DNA of 64,000 bases from Oscillospiraceae bacterium (GTDB taxonomy: Bacteria; Bacillota; Clostridia; Oscillospirales; Oscillospiraceae). How positions within the stretch are numbered: position 1 is the first letter of the stretch; every line of letters starts with the position of its first letter. The notes under the pieces are model-generated. The model was given only the letters and a program-made list of their open reading frames with translations. It did not search any database and was not told the DNA's origin. This document shows, in pieces, positions 11,177 through 18,782 of this stretch. A program made the translations under genes and the position numbers. The DNA lies in assembly GCA_017538965.1 (NCBI GenBank), contig JAFYHU010000073.1, forward strand, positions 1 through 64,000, given 5' to 3'.

Positions 11177-12010
11177 TCACAGCCTCCTGACATGTCCGGA
11201 TTCCGATTTGCTTTCCGGTTCTTTTCTTTTTTCCGGCGGGAACTTCTGCCTCCCGTCGGCAAAGAGATAATAGCGCCGTTTTTTTCTCGTCCGGCCCCCA
11301 AATTCGATGGCGTCCGCCGGACAGACCCCGATGCACGACTGGCACTGCGTGCAGTGCCCCTGCCATTCAGGCTTCCCGCCCCGCATGCGGATGTTCACCG
11401 TCGGGCAAAGCTGCGCGCAGGCCGAGCACCCGATGCAGTTGTCCTTGACATAGAACTTGCGGTCGTGCACAAAGTGTTTGTAAAACGAATTTACGACGAA
11501 CGCGGGGACGTCCCGCCCGGAAAAGCTGTCCTTAATGTACCGGTTCGCGACGATCTGCATCCCGACGCTTTCGATCAGCGGCAGGGCGGAGCGGATGATG
11601 GCGACCGCTTCGTCCGGTTCCGGCGCCCGGAAGAGGGAAATATAGTTTTCCGGCATCCGGACCGATGCCTGCCCCCGGAAGTTCAGCAGAAGCGTATCGC
11701 AGATCTGCGCCGCACGCTTCCCGGCCTGCCCGGTGCTGCTGCCGCATGTGAGCAGAAAGTACATGTCGCGGCTGACCAGAAAACGGCTGTCCAGCAGGAA
11801 TTCTTCCACCACCCGCGGGATGTTCCAGCAATAGGTGGGGCAGACGATGACAAAGGGCTTTTCGGAGGTATAGGCATACCGCGCGTTGTACGGGTCCAGC
11901 TTCCTCTTCCGCATCTCGCGGTTCATCGAGACCAGCTCGTCCTTGCAGAAACGGTTCAGCTCCTGCGCCGCGAAACGGCTGTTGCCGGTCCCTGTAAAAT
12001 AAAGAATCAT
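11177..12010 (-). CDS. EFR1-family flavodoxin-ferredoxin fusion
   Basis: A 277-residue cytoplasmic redox protein. Residues 1 to about 160 are flavodoxin-like, with the FMN-phosphate loop YFTGTGNSRFAA at the N terminus. The C-terminal part is a two-cluster ferredoxin with C192-x2-C195-x2-C198-x3-C202-P and C220-x2-C223-x2-C226-x3-C230-P, each suited to one [4Fe-4S] cluster. EFR1-type proteins are common in Clostridia and their electron partner is generally unknown. GAGGGAGA precedes the ATG. It heads a two-gene unit with cdsA. Confidence 0.9.
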   Translation of the reverse strand: MILYFTGTGNSRFAAQELNRFCKDELVSMNREMRKRKLDPYNARYAYTSEKPFVIVCPTYCWNIPRVVEEFLLDSRFLVSRDMYFLLTCGSSTGQAGKRAAQICDTLLLNFRGQASVRMPENYISLFRAPEPDEAVAIIRSALPLIESVGMQIVANRYIKDSFSGRDVPAFVVNSFYKHFVHDRKFYVKDNCIGCSACAQLCPTVNIRMRGGKPEWQGHCTQCQSCIGVCPADAIEFGGRTRKKRRYYLFADGRQKFPPEKRKEPESKSESGHVRRL

Positions 12011-12042
12011 GATCTCCCTCGACTCCCGCCATTCTTTTCATT

Positions 12043-12071
12043 ATCATAGCATAGATTTTTTGCTTCGGCAA
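12043..12071 (-). promoter_or_regulatory. promoter of EFR1-cdsA
   Basis: On the minus strand TTGCCG (12066-12071), a 17-base spacer and TATGAT (12043-12048). It is divergent from the promoter of the HerA-like gene. Confidence 0.55.
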
Positions 12072-12093
12072 CCGCAGAAAAGCGTTTTTTTGG

Positions 12094-12122
12094 TTGTTTT
12101 ACCGGAAAAGCTGTGATATAGT
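12094..12122 (+). promoter_or_regulatory. promoter of the HerA-like ATPase gene
   Basis: TTGTTT (12094-12099), 17-base spacer and TATAGT (12117-12122), about 70 bases before the ATG. Confidence 0.55.
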
Positions 12123-12195
12123 GTATGCAGGATAATGGGGATGCAGCCGCGGCATACCCCAAGATACAGGTTGCGGCAGATGGGAGTTAACAAAA

Positions 12196-13917
12196 ATGTA
12201 CAGAGACGGCAAAATCTATCTTGCGAAATCCGGTGATCAGGAGCTTTACCTGCTGCCCGAAATGGCGAACCGCCACGGGCTGATTGCCGGCGCTACCGGT
12301 ACCGGCAAAACCGTTACCATGAAGGTCATGGCAGAGTCCTTCTCCGACATGGGCGTTCCCGTGTTCCTTGCCGACGTCAAGGGCGACCTTTCCGGCATGT
12401 GCATGCCCGGCCAGGATTCCGAAAACATGCGCGAGCGCATCACCCGCTTCGGTCTGGAAGAGGACTTTGTCTTCAAGTCCTTCCCGACGAGGTTCTGGGA
12501 TATCTTTGGCGAGTGCGGCCATCCCGTCCGCGTTACGGTCTCCGAGATGGGCCCGACCCTGTTTGCCCGCCTCCTCGGTCTGACGGAGATTCAGCAGGGC
12601 GTCCTGAATATCGTCTTCCGCGTGGCGGACGACCACGGCCTGCTCCTGCTTGACCTGAAGGACCTCCGCGCGATGCTGCAGTTCGTCGGCGACAACCGCG
12701 CCGAGTTCACCACCATGTACGGCAACGTTTCCGCCGCCTCCATCGGCGCCATCCAGCGCGCCCTGCTGGCCTTCGAGGAAGAGGGCGGCGAGTTGTTCTT
12801 TGGCGAACCCGAGCTGGACATTCGTGACTGGATGCGGACCGGTGCGGAGGGCAGAGGCTATATCAATATTCTCTCCTCCAGACGCCTGATTCAGAGCCCG
12901 ACCGTCTATGCGACCTTCCTGCTCTGGATGATGACCGAGCTCTTTGAGAAGCTGCCCGAGGTGGGCGACCTTGACAAGCCCCGCATGGTCTTCTTCTTCG
13001 ACGAGGCGCATCTCCTCTTTACCGACTGCCCGAAGGCCTTGGTCCAGAAAATCGTCCAGGTTGTCAAGCTGATCCGCTCCAAGGGCGTCGGCATCTACTT
13101 CGTCACCCAGAGTCCGACCGACATCCCCAACGATGTCCTGGCCCAGCTCTCCAACCGCGTGCAGCACGCCCTGCGTGCCTACACCCCGGCCGAGCAGAAG
13201 TCCGTCACCGCCGCGGCCAAGGGCTTCCGCGTGAACCCGGCCTTTGATACCAAGACGGCCCTGACCGAGCTCGGCGTCGGCGAAGCCCTGGTGAGCTTCC
13301 TGGACGAAGAAGGCATTCCCACGATCGTGGAGCGCGCCTTCATCCTCCCGCCGCAGAGCCTCATGGGCATTGCCGATGAAGAGACCGTCCGCCGCTTCAT
13401 CGATTCCGATGAGTTCGAGGTCAAGTATCGTGAGTCCTATGACCGCGAGTCGGCTTACGAGGTCATCAAAAAGGCGAATGAAGAGCTCGAAGCCCAGATG
13501 CTTCTCGCTGCGCAGGAGCTCGAGGCCGAAAAGCAGCGCCTGAAGGAAGAGGCCGAGGCCGAGAAGCAGCGCATCCGTGAAGAGATGCTTGCCCAGAAGG
13601 AAGCTGCCGCTGCCCAGAAGGCCGCAGAGAAGGAAGCGCTTGCTGCGCAGAAAGCGGCTGAGAAAGAAGCCGCCGCAGCTGAGAAGGCTGCCCGTCTCGA
13701 GGCGGAAAAGAAACGCAAAGCGGCGCAGAGTGCCGCCACCGCCGCCAGCTCCACCGTGATGCGCGCCGTGAGCACCAACATCGTCAACACGGTGCTCGGC
13801 GGAAAGAAGACCAGCGCCAAGACGATAGCCAAGCGCGCCGCGACCAACGCCCTGAGCTCCGTGATGCGCAACGGTTCCAGTTCCATCATCCGCGGCCTCT
13901 TCGGCAACATCAAGTAA
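12196..13917 (+). CDS. HerA-like ATPase (DUF853/YjgR type)
   Basis: A 573-residue P-loop ATPase of the HerA/FtsK superfamily, in the DUF853 branch that includes E. coli YjgR. Walker A is LIAGATGTGKTVTM at about residue 31-44, followed by FLADVKGDLSG. Walker B is MVFFFDEAHLLF at about residue 265, and a conserved IYFVTQSPTDIPNDVLAQL follows. Residues about 425-515 are a charged Ala/Glu/Lys coiled coil. The last 60 residues are Ser/Ala-rich. The cellular role of this branch is not established; DNA translocation or membrane-associated assembly are both possible. GGGAG lies before the ATG. It is a single-gene unit ending at a strong hairpin. Confidence 0.9.
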   Translation: MYRDGKIYLAKSGDQELYLLPEMANRHGLIAGATGTGKTVTMKVMAESFSDMGVPVFLADVKGDLSGMCMPGQDSENMRERITRFGLEEDFVFKSFPTRFWDIFGECGHPVRVTVSEMGPTLFARLLGLTEIQQGVLNIVFRVADDHGLLLLDLKDLRAMLQFVGDNRAEFTTMYGNVSAASIGAIQRALLAFEEEGGELFFGEPELDIRDWMRTGAEGRGYINILSSRRLIQSPTVYATFLLWMMTELFEKLPEVGDLDKPRMVFFFDEAHLLFTDCPKALVQKIVQVVKLIRSKGVGIYFVTQSPTDIPNDVLAQLSNRVQHALRAYTPAEQKSVTAAAKGFRVNPAFDTKTALTELGVGEALVSFLDEEGIPTIVERAFILPPQSLMGIADEETVRRFIDSDEFEVKYRESYDRESAYEVIKKANEELEAQMLLAAQELEAEKQRLKEEAEAEKQRIREEMLAQKEAAAAQKAAEKEALAAQKAAEKEAAAAEKAARLEAEKKRKAAQSAATAASSTVMRAVSTNIVNTVLGGKKTSAKTIAKRAATNALSSVMRNGSSSIIRGLFGNIK

Positions 13918-13922
13918 AACAC

Positions 13923-13951
13923 CAACGCCACCGGCTCCGCCGGTGGCGTTG
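13923..13951. terminator. bidirectional terminator
   Basis: CAACGCCACCGGC (13923-13935), TCC loop and GCCGGTGGCGTTG (13939-13951) form a perfect 13-bp stem between two convergent genes. On the minus strand it is followed by GTGTTTTAC. Confidence 0.8.
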
Positions 13952-13955
13952 AAGT

Positions 13956-14282
13956 TTATGCCGGTTCGTAACTCTTCCCGGTTTCGATCCCGTTCTCGTC
14001 ATAATCGATGTCTTCCATCAGCGCCGGGTCGACTCTGCTCCGCTTTTTGATCGTCATGCCCTTGCCCTGCAGATTGAAGACCCAGATCTTATACCCGGGA
14101 TAATCCGGGTCCGCCTTGCGGAACACGCCGGTCTCATTCAGCCGGCAGAACTTTGCGCGCCCCTCCGGGCTGTCCAGCAGGTCTCCGGGACCCTTGTAAT
14201 ACAGCGGGTCCTGTGTGGCCTGCTTTTTGAATTCCTCCCAGTTCTCGTCGGCGGCTTTCATCACGTCATTCGGCTGCAGCAT
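13956..14282 (-). CDS. hypothetical protein, small acidic and soluble
   Basis: I do not recognise the family. The protein is 108 residues, charged, with no membrane segment or signal peptide. It opens with MLQPNDVMKAADENWEEFKK and has a central GDLLDSPEGRAKFCRL and YPGYKIWVFNLQGKGM, suggesting a small alpha/beta fold. The ATG at 14282 was chosen because AAAGGAGC sits 9 bases upstream; the open frame extends 40 codons further without a ribosome site. It is alone, and its 3' end meets the bidirectional hairpin at 13923-13951. Confidence 0.7.
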   Translation of the reverse strand: MLQPNDVMKAADENWEEFKKQATQDPLYYKGPGDLLDSPEGRAKFCRLNETGVFRKADPDYPGYKIWVFNLQGKGMTIKKRSRVDPALMEDIDYDENGIETGKSYEPA

Positions 14283-14385
14283 TCTTCCCGTGCTCCTTTC
14301 CTGATCGTTCCTGCTGCCCCTTATTATCGGCGAATTCCTACAAAAAAGCAAGCCTTGTTTTTGACATATTATTATCATTTGCAAG

Positions 14386-14414
14386 TGGACAGAAACCTTC
14401 AAACATGCTATAAT
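14386..14414 (+). promoter_or_regulatory. promoter of the degV pair
   Basis: TGGACA (14386-14391), 17-base spacer and TATAAT (14409-14414), about 45 bases before the TTG start. Confidence 0.65.
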
Positions 14415-14457
14415 TCAGCTGTTTGACACCCACAACAGCCCGGAGGAGGAGACAATC

Positions 14458-15306
14458 TTGGCAAAGACTGTTGTCATTACATCTGACAGTACCTGCGATC
14501 TTTCGAAGGAACTTCTGGACCGTTACGACATTCATACCATTCCGCTGACCATTACCCTCGGCGATGAAAGCTTTCTCGACGGACAGGGCTTTACCCCGCT
14601 CGATATGTACGCCCGCTACCGTCAGGACGGGACCCTGCCGAAAACCTCGGCCCCCGGCGTGCAGGAATTTCTCGATTTCTTTTCTCAGTTTACCGAACAG
14701 GGATGCGAAGTCGTCCATCTCGATATCAGTTCCGAACTCTCCAACACCTATAACGCCGCCTGCCTGGCCGCCGAAGACCTCGGGAATGTCCACGTGGTGG
14801 ACTCCCGCATGCTCTCGACCGGTGTCGGCCTGCTCGCCATCGAAGGCGCCGAGTGCCGTGACCGCGGCATGGACGCCGCCGAGATCGCCGGGCACCTGCG
14901 CAGCCTGACCGGCAAGGTGCAGACCAGCTTTGTTCTGGACACGCTTCAGTTTATGTGGAAAGGCGGCCGCTGCTCGGCGGTTGCCGCCCTGGGCGCCAAC
15001 CTGCTCTCCCTGAAACCCGGCCTCGAGATGAAGGACGGCAAACTCGGCGTCTATAAAAAATATCGCGGCAGCATCAATCATGTCTATAAGCAGTATGTGA
15101 AGGAGCGCCTGGAAGGGCGCCAGGTCCGCCCCGGCCATGTCTTCATTACCGAATCCGGGGAAGTGGACGATGCCGTTCTGGAAGAAATCTACGCCATTGT
15201 GCGCGAGACCATTCCCGTCAAGGAGATTCACCATACCCTGGCCGGCTGCACGGTTTCCACCCACTGCGGCCCGAAGACGCTCGGTATTCTTTTCATTGAG
15301 GAATAA
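14458..15306 (+). CDS. DegV family protein 1 (fatty-acid-binding, FakB-like)
   Basis: A 282-residue two-domain protein. DegV/FakB proteins hold a fatty acid and present it to the kinase FakA for phosphorylation. The opening VVITSDSTCDLSKELLDRYD, the SAPGVQEFLDFF segment and the HLDISSELSNTYNAA loop carry the conserved Ser/Thr residues that contact the carboxylate. The C-terminal KDGKLGVYKKYRG and TVSTHCGPKTLGILF segments are also typical. The start is TTG at 14458 after GGAGGAGGAG. A second degV follows 20 bases later; no fakA is in the window. The protein could supply exogenous fatty acids to the phospholipid pathway that includes cdsA, but the link is only proximity. Confidence 0.92.
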   Translation: MAKTVVITSDSTCDLSKELLDRYDIHTIPLTITLGDESFLDGQGFTPLDMYARYRQDGTLPKTSAPGVQEFLDFFSQFTEQGCEVVHLDISSELSNTYNAACLAAEDLGNVHVVDSRMLSTGVGLLAIEGAECRDRGMDAAEIAGHLRSLTGKVQTSFVLDTLQFMWKGGRCSAVAALGANLLSLKPGLEMKDGKLGVYKKYRGSINHVYKQYVKERLEGRQVRPGHVFITESGEVDDAVLEEIYAIVRETIPVKEIHHTLAGCTVSTHCGPKTLGILFIEE

Positions 15307-15326
15307 GACGAAAGGACATACAAACC

Positions 15327-16211
15327 ATGAGCTATGTTCTCAGCTGCTGCTCAACCGCTGACCTCAGTAAGGAGCATTTTGATTTTCGGGATATTCACTA
15401 TATCTGCTTCCATTATCAGATCGACGGGGAAGACTACCCGGACGATCTTGGTCAGAGTATGCCCTTTGACGAGTTTTACGAGCGTATGAAAAACGGCGCG
15501 GACACCAAGACCGCCCAGGTCAGCGTAGGGGAGTATGTTGACTATTTTACCTCCTTCCTCGAGCAGGGGAAGGATATCATCCACGTCAGCCTTTCCTCCG
15601 GCATCTCCGGCTCGATCAATGCCGCGCGCAACGCCGCCGAGATTCTGCGCGAGCGTTATCCCGCCCGCCGGATCTATATCATCGATTCCCTCGGCGCTTC
15701 CTCCGGCTACGGTTTGCTCATGGACACCGCCGCCGCGAAGCGGGATGAGGGCATGTCCGTGGACGAACTGGCAAAGTGGATCGAAGACAACCGTCTGAAG
15801 CTGCATCACTGGTTCTTCTCCACCGACTTGACCTTCTTCGTCCGCGGCGGGCGCATTTCAAAGACGGCGGCCGTCTTCGGCGGCCTTCTGGAAATCTGCC
15901 CCCTCATGAACATGGACAACCTCGGCCATCTGGTTCCGCGCTTCAAGGTCCGGACAAAAAAGAAAGTCATCCGCGAAATCGAGCGGATGATGGAACTGAA
16001 CGCCCGGGGCGGCCGGAATTATAACGGCAAGTGCTACATCTCCATGTCCGCCTGCTATGACGACGCGCGTGCCGTTGCCGACCTGGTGGAAGAAAACTTC
16101 CCGAACCTGAACAGCAAGGTGCTCATCAACAACATCGGCACGACCATCGGCTCCCACACCGGCCCGGGCACCGTCGCCCTCTTCTTCTGGGGCTCCGAAC
16201 GCATCGACTGA
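15327..16211 (+). CDS. DegV family protein 2
   Basis: A 294-residue DegV paralog of the preceding gene. It keeps HVSLSSGISGSINAARNAA, the YIIDSLGASSGYGLL segment and a C-terminal GTTIGSHTGPGTVALFFWG. The first domain begins MSYVLSCCSTADLSKEHF, where the usual SDST loop is replaced by CCSTAD. The ligand preference may therefore differ from that of DegV 1. ACGAAAGGAC precedes the ATG. Two FakB-type carriers with different fatty-acid preference are usual in Bacillota. Confidence 0.9.
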   Translation: MSYVLSCCSTADLSKEHFDFRDIHYICFHYQIDGEDYPDDLGQSMPFDEFYERMKNGADTKTAQVSVGEYVDYFTSFLEQGKDIIHVSLSSGISGSINAARNAAEILRERYPARRIYIIDSLGASSGYGLLMDTAAAKRDEGMSVDELAKWIEDNRLKLHHWFFSTDLTFFVRGGRISKTAAVFGGLLEICPLMNMDNLGHLVPRFKVRTKKKVIREIERMMELNARGGRNYNGKCYISMSACYDDARAVADLVEENFPNLNSKVLINNIGTTIGSHTGPGTVALFFWGSERID

Positions 16212-16219
16212 ATAAAAAC

Positions 16220-16247
16220 ATCCCGCCTCCTTTCCCGGAAGCGGGAT
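16220..16247 (+). terminator. terminator after the degV pair
   Basis: ATCCCGC (16220-16226) pairs with GCGGGAT (16241-16247), followed by TTTAACTT. Confidence 0.65.
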
Positions 16248-16255
16248 TTAACTTG

Positions 16256-16346
16256 CCTTCCCCTATGGGGCGCGACGCGTTAAGCAAACGTGCCGGTGGC
16301 ACGTTTGTAGCAATACCCGTAGGGAGCGATCCCCAGATCGCTCCGC
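16256..16346. repeat. intergenic hairpin cluster with palindrome A copy 3
   Basis: CTTCCCCTATGGGGCG at about 16257-16272 resembles the ACCCCTTATGGGGCGATG at the window's right edge. CAAACGTGCC-GGT-GGCACGTTTG is a perfect 10-bp hairpin (16285-16307). Palindrome A follows at 16317-16346. No gene is present. Confidence 0.75.
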
Positions 16347-16350
16347 GAAA

Positions 16351-17079
16351 CTACTTCAACGACGAAAACGGATCTCTCTGATCCCCCGACAGGCTCGTAA
16401 AGTTCAGACTCGCCGCAATGTGCTGCGCCATGGCCTGCCTGGCCATCTCCGGCAGCCGCATCCGGATCGCCGATACCACGGCCGTGTGGTTGTACCGCAC
16501 GCTCGCCAGCCACGGGTTGTTGTCATTGCTGACCCTTGCGATAAACTCCAGCATCGACGCCTGATACCGCGTCAGATAGGGAACCAGCTGATCATAGGTC
16601 TTCTTCAGATAGGGATTCCCGCACGAATCGATGATCATCCGGTGGAAGGGCATGTCCGTGTCCTTCATCCCGCGGATGTCGTGCATGATCACGCTGTCGC
16701 GGAATGCATCGGCCAGCCGGGTCAGCTCCCGGATGGTCTCGTCTTCCGCATTATGCGCGCACAGAAACGCGGCCTCGCTTTCGATGGCATCCCGAACCTG
16801 GTAAAGGCTGATCATATCCGGCAGGCTCAGCTCCAGCACGAAGCTGCCCTGCTGGTCCGACGGATTGACCACAAATCCCATTTCTTCAAGACTGCTCACC
16901 GCCTCGGCGACCGGCGTGCGCGATATGCCCAGCGTAGCGGCAAGCTGGTTGACGTTCAGCCTGGTTCCGGGCGGAATCTTCAGGCTGATAATTTCATCAT
17001 AAAGCATCTGCACAACCAGATCCTTCAGCTTGGCATCCGGATGCTCCTCAATCTGCCGATTCAAATAATACCGATCCAC
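16351..17079 (-). CDS. GntR-family transcriptional regulator (FCD type)
   Basis: A 242-residue DNA-binding repressor/activator. The winged helix-turn-helix is at about residues 20-85, with NVNQLAATLGISRTPVAEAV as recognition region. The C-terminal all-helical FCD ligand domain shows the family's acidic/His pattern (DTDMPFHRMI, YNHTAVVSAI, AQHIAASL), suited to a metal plus carboxylate effector. FCD regulators usually sense sugar acids, lactate or similar acids. No obvious target operon adjoins it: the divergent neighbour is a DUF975 membrane protein. The start is GTG at 17079 after GGAGGAAA. Confidence 0.92.
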   Translation of the reverse strand: MDRYYLNRQIEEHPDAKLKDLVVQMLYDEIISLKIPPGTRLNVNQLAATLGISRTPVAEAVSSLEEMGFVVNPSDQQGSFVLELSLPDMISLYQVRDAIESEAAFLCAHNAEDETIRELTRLADAFRDSVIMHDIRGMKDTDMPFHRMIIDSCGNPYLKKTYDQLVPYLTRYQASMLEFIARVSNDNNPWLASVRYNHTAVVSAIRMRLPEMARQAMAQHIAASLNFTSLSGDQRDPFSSLK

Positions 17080-17140
17080 TCAACTTTCCTCCATTCAACC
17101 CATGCTCTCCCGCGCCCATTAGCGGCTTCCCCGTAGCGGA

Positions 17141-17215
17141 GGCACCGGGGACTGTCCTCTGTGTCGGTTCCCCCGTGAGAACCGACACTGTGGGACTGTC
17201 CCCTGTGCTGAAGCG
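17141..17215. repeat. dispersed palindrome C, copy 1 (covarying stem)
   Basis: A 75-base element with a nearly identical partner at 40841-40915. The core is a 10-bp stem GTGTCGGTTC (17161-17170) / GAACCGACAC (17179-17188). An outer imperfect pair GGGGACTGTCC / GGACTGTCCCC flanks it. The two copies differ at two stem positions on each side and pairing is kept. A TTTAAACTTTGGACTTT motif follows at about 17239-17255. Otherwise the 17080-17379 gap holds only a weak TATAAT at 17333. Confidence 0.85.
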
Positions 17216-17379
17216 TCCCCGCCGCAGCGGCATTTGCACTTTAAACTTTGGACTTTATTTTATCTCAAAATCAAGCTCCTTTGCAACCCGGAATTTTTAC
17301 AATTCCTTCTTTTTCTTTTTCTCCCTCTGCGGTATAATCATAATAATATCCCACATCAAACAACAGGAGTGTATTTTCC

Positions 17380-18102
17380 ATGACCATCGACAGAACCGCT
17401 GCCAAACTCCGCGCAAAGCAGCTGATTCGCGAGTCTCAGCCGAGTATGCTGACCGCTGCCATCATCTATATCCTGCTTTCTGCTCTGATCGGCTTCCTTT
17501 CCCTTCGCCTGACCGGAGTTGATACCGCCACCATGAACGAGATGCTTCAATATGCCTCCAACGGCAACTCGGAAGCCGCTATGAGTCTCATGACCCAAAC
17601 GACGCCCAGCGCCGGTGCCAGCCTGATCGACACGCTGCTCCACCTTGCGATCAGCATCGTCAGCGTCGGCTTCTCTCTCTTCGTCATGAATTCGGTCCGC
17701 CGGACGGAGCCAGCCCTCGGCAATCTTCTGGACGGCTTCGGCATGTTCCCGCGGGTGCTGTTTCTGATTATCCTTCAGACGCTCTTTATCTTTCTCTGGT
17801 CCCTGCTCTTCATCATTCCCGGAATCATCGCCGCTTATCGCTACAGCTTTGCGGTCTATATCATGATCGATCATCCCGAAATGAGTGCCATGGACTGTCT
17901 GAAAGAATCCAAACGCCTGACCAACGGTTATAAGAGCCAGTTGTTTACGCTGGACCTCTCCTTTATCCTCTGGCTGCTCCTGACCGCGATCCCTGTTGTC
18001 GGCTATATCGTCCAGGTGTATGTTACGCCCTACAGGGAAAGCGCCAGAGTCCTCTATTACGACCAAATCCGCACCCTTCAACCCGACTACGTAATCCAAT
18101 AA
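17380..18102 (+). CDS. DUF975 family membrane protein
   Basis: A 240-residue integral membrane protein with about five to six hydrophobic segments. It opens with TIDRTAAKLRAKQLIRE, typical of the DUF975 family, and has a conserved IIPGIIAAYRYSFAVYIMID near residue 145 and an amphipathic region around DCLKESKRLTNGYK. The function of the family is unknown. Acidic PEMSAMDCLKESK is the usual conserved cytoplasmic loop. ACAGGAGTG precedes the ATG. It is a single-gene unit. Confidence 0.85.
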   Translation: MTIDRTAAKLRAKQLIRESQPSMLTAAIIYILLSALIGFLSLRLTGVDTATMNEMLQYASNGNSEAAMSLMTQTTPSAGASLIDTLLHLAISIVSVGFSLFVMNSVRRTEPALGNLLDGFGMFPRVLFLIILQTLFIFLWSLLFIIPGIIAAYRYSFAVYIMIDHPEMSAMDCLKESKRLTNGYKSQLFTLDLSFILWLLLTAIPVVGYIVQVYVTPYRESARVLYYDQIRTLQPDYVIQ

Positions 18103-18103
18103 G

Positions 18104-18168
18104 CCTTCCCCCTTGGGGAAGGTGGCCGAGCATAGCGAGGTCGGATGAGGTCCCCGCGCCCGCAGGCG
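18104..18168. repeat. dispersed repeat B, copy 2
   Basis: CCTTCCCC-CTT-GGGGAAGG hairpin, then CCGAGCATAGCGAGGTCGG, GATGAGG and a CGCGCCCGCAGGCG tail. It starts two bases after the stop of the DUF975 gene and probably also acts as its terminator. Confidence 0.8.
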
Positions 18169-18192
18169 TCGTTTCCTTCTCTTCTCCCTCTT

Positions 18193-18301
18193 CCGTAGGG
18201 AGCGATCCCCAGATCGCTCCGCAATCCCCGCGCCCAGAGGCGCAGATGAGCTCCCCGCCGTAGCGGCATTTGAACTTTAAACTTTAAACTCTGAACTTTA
18301 A
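18193..18301. repeat. palindrome A copy 4 plus TTTGAACTTTAAAC motif
   Basis: CCGTAGGGAGCGAT-CCCCAG-ATCGCTCC at 18193-18222, a GCGCCCAGAGGCGC variant tail, then a run of ACTTTAAACTTTAAACTC units at about 18270-18300. Confidence 0.75.
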
Positions 18302-18350
18302 CAAGCAAAGGGACGTAGCTTAAAACGCAAAAATCAAGCAAAAAGACACC

Positions 18351-18405
18351 AGGGACGGTAATGGCAGCCATCACAAGAATCGGCTGCCGAACACCGTCCC
18401 TTTTT
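18351..18405 (+). repeat. dispersed palindrome D, copy 1 (terminator-like)
   Basis: Outer stem AGGGACGGT (18351-18359) / ACCGTCCCT (18393-18401), inner stem GGCAGCC (18363-18369) / GGCTGCC (18382-18388), then TTTTT. Other copies at 30766 and 42227 keep the outer stem but have different inner stems. Apart from this, the 18103-18782 gap holds repeats and the promoter of the next gene. Confidence 0.8.
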
Positions 18406-18667
18406 CGCATTTTCGCCTCCTTGCGTTCCAAACTCATGTCAAGCCCTTTGACCATCTTTCCAGCAACTCCGTCCCGGTGACTTATAATTTCAAAACAAAC
18501 CCTTTTTCTTACGATCTCGAAAAAAAGCATCACAATTTTCGCAAAATTTTCCGATTATTGATGCTTTTATTGACGGTGCATATGTTATAGTTGATTTATC
18601 CTGAGCGAACTATGCCGTTTTTTAGGTATTATTTGATGAAATTTAACAGTTTTATCCCCGCAAATAG

Positions 18668-18696
18668 TTGAAAAATCAGGCTGTTCATGCTAAAAT
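18668..18696 (+). promoter_or_regulatory. promoter of the LPXTG giant gene
   Basis: TTGAAA (18668-18673), 17-base spacer and TAAAAT (18691-18696), preceded by TGC (extended -10). The predicted leader is about 80 bases and contains a CGGTTT-TC-AAACCG hairpin (18728-18741). Confidence 0.65.
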
Positions 18697-18782
18697 AATA
18701 TGATTTTTCTACAATTCGATTTCTTTCCGGTTTTCAAACCGATTCTTCTTACCAAATCTTCGGGAAAGGGCAGGATTTGATT

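Noticed and set aside
10370-12049. Plus-strand open frame of 559 codons over cdsA and the EFR1 gene
   Set aside because: It overlaps two well-supported minus-strand genes, has no ribosome site, and reads as Arg/Gln/Pro-rich low-complexity sequence.
14361-14366. TTGACA as the -35 box for the degV pair
   Set aside because: It is 42 bases before the TATAAT; TGGACA at 14386 with a 17-base spacer fits better.
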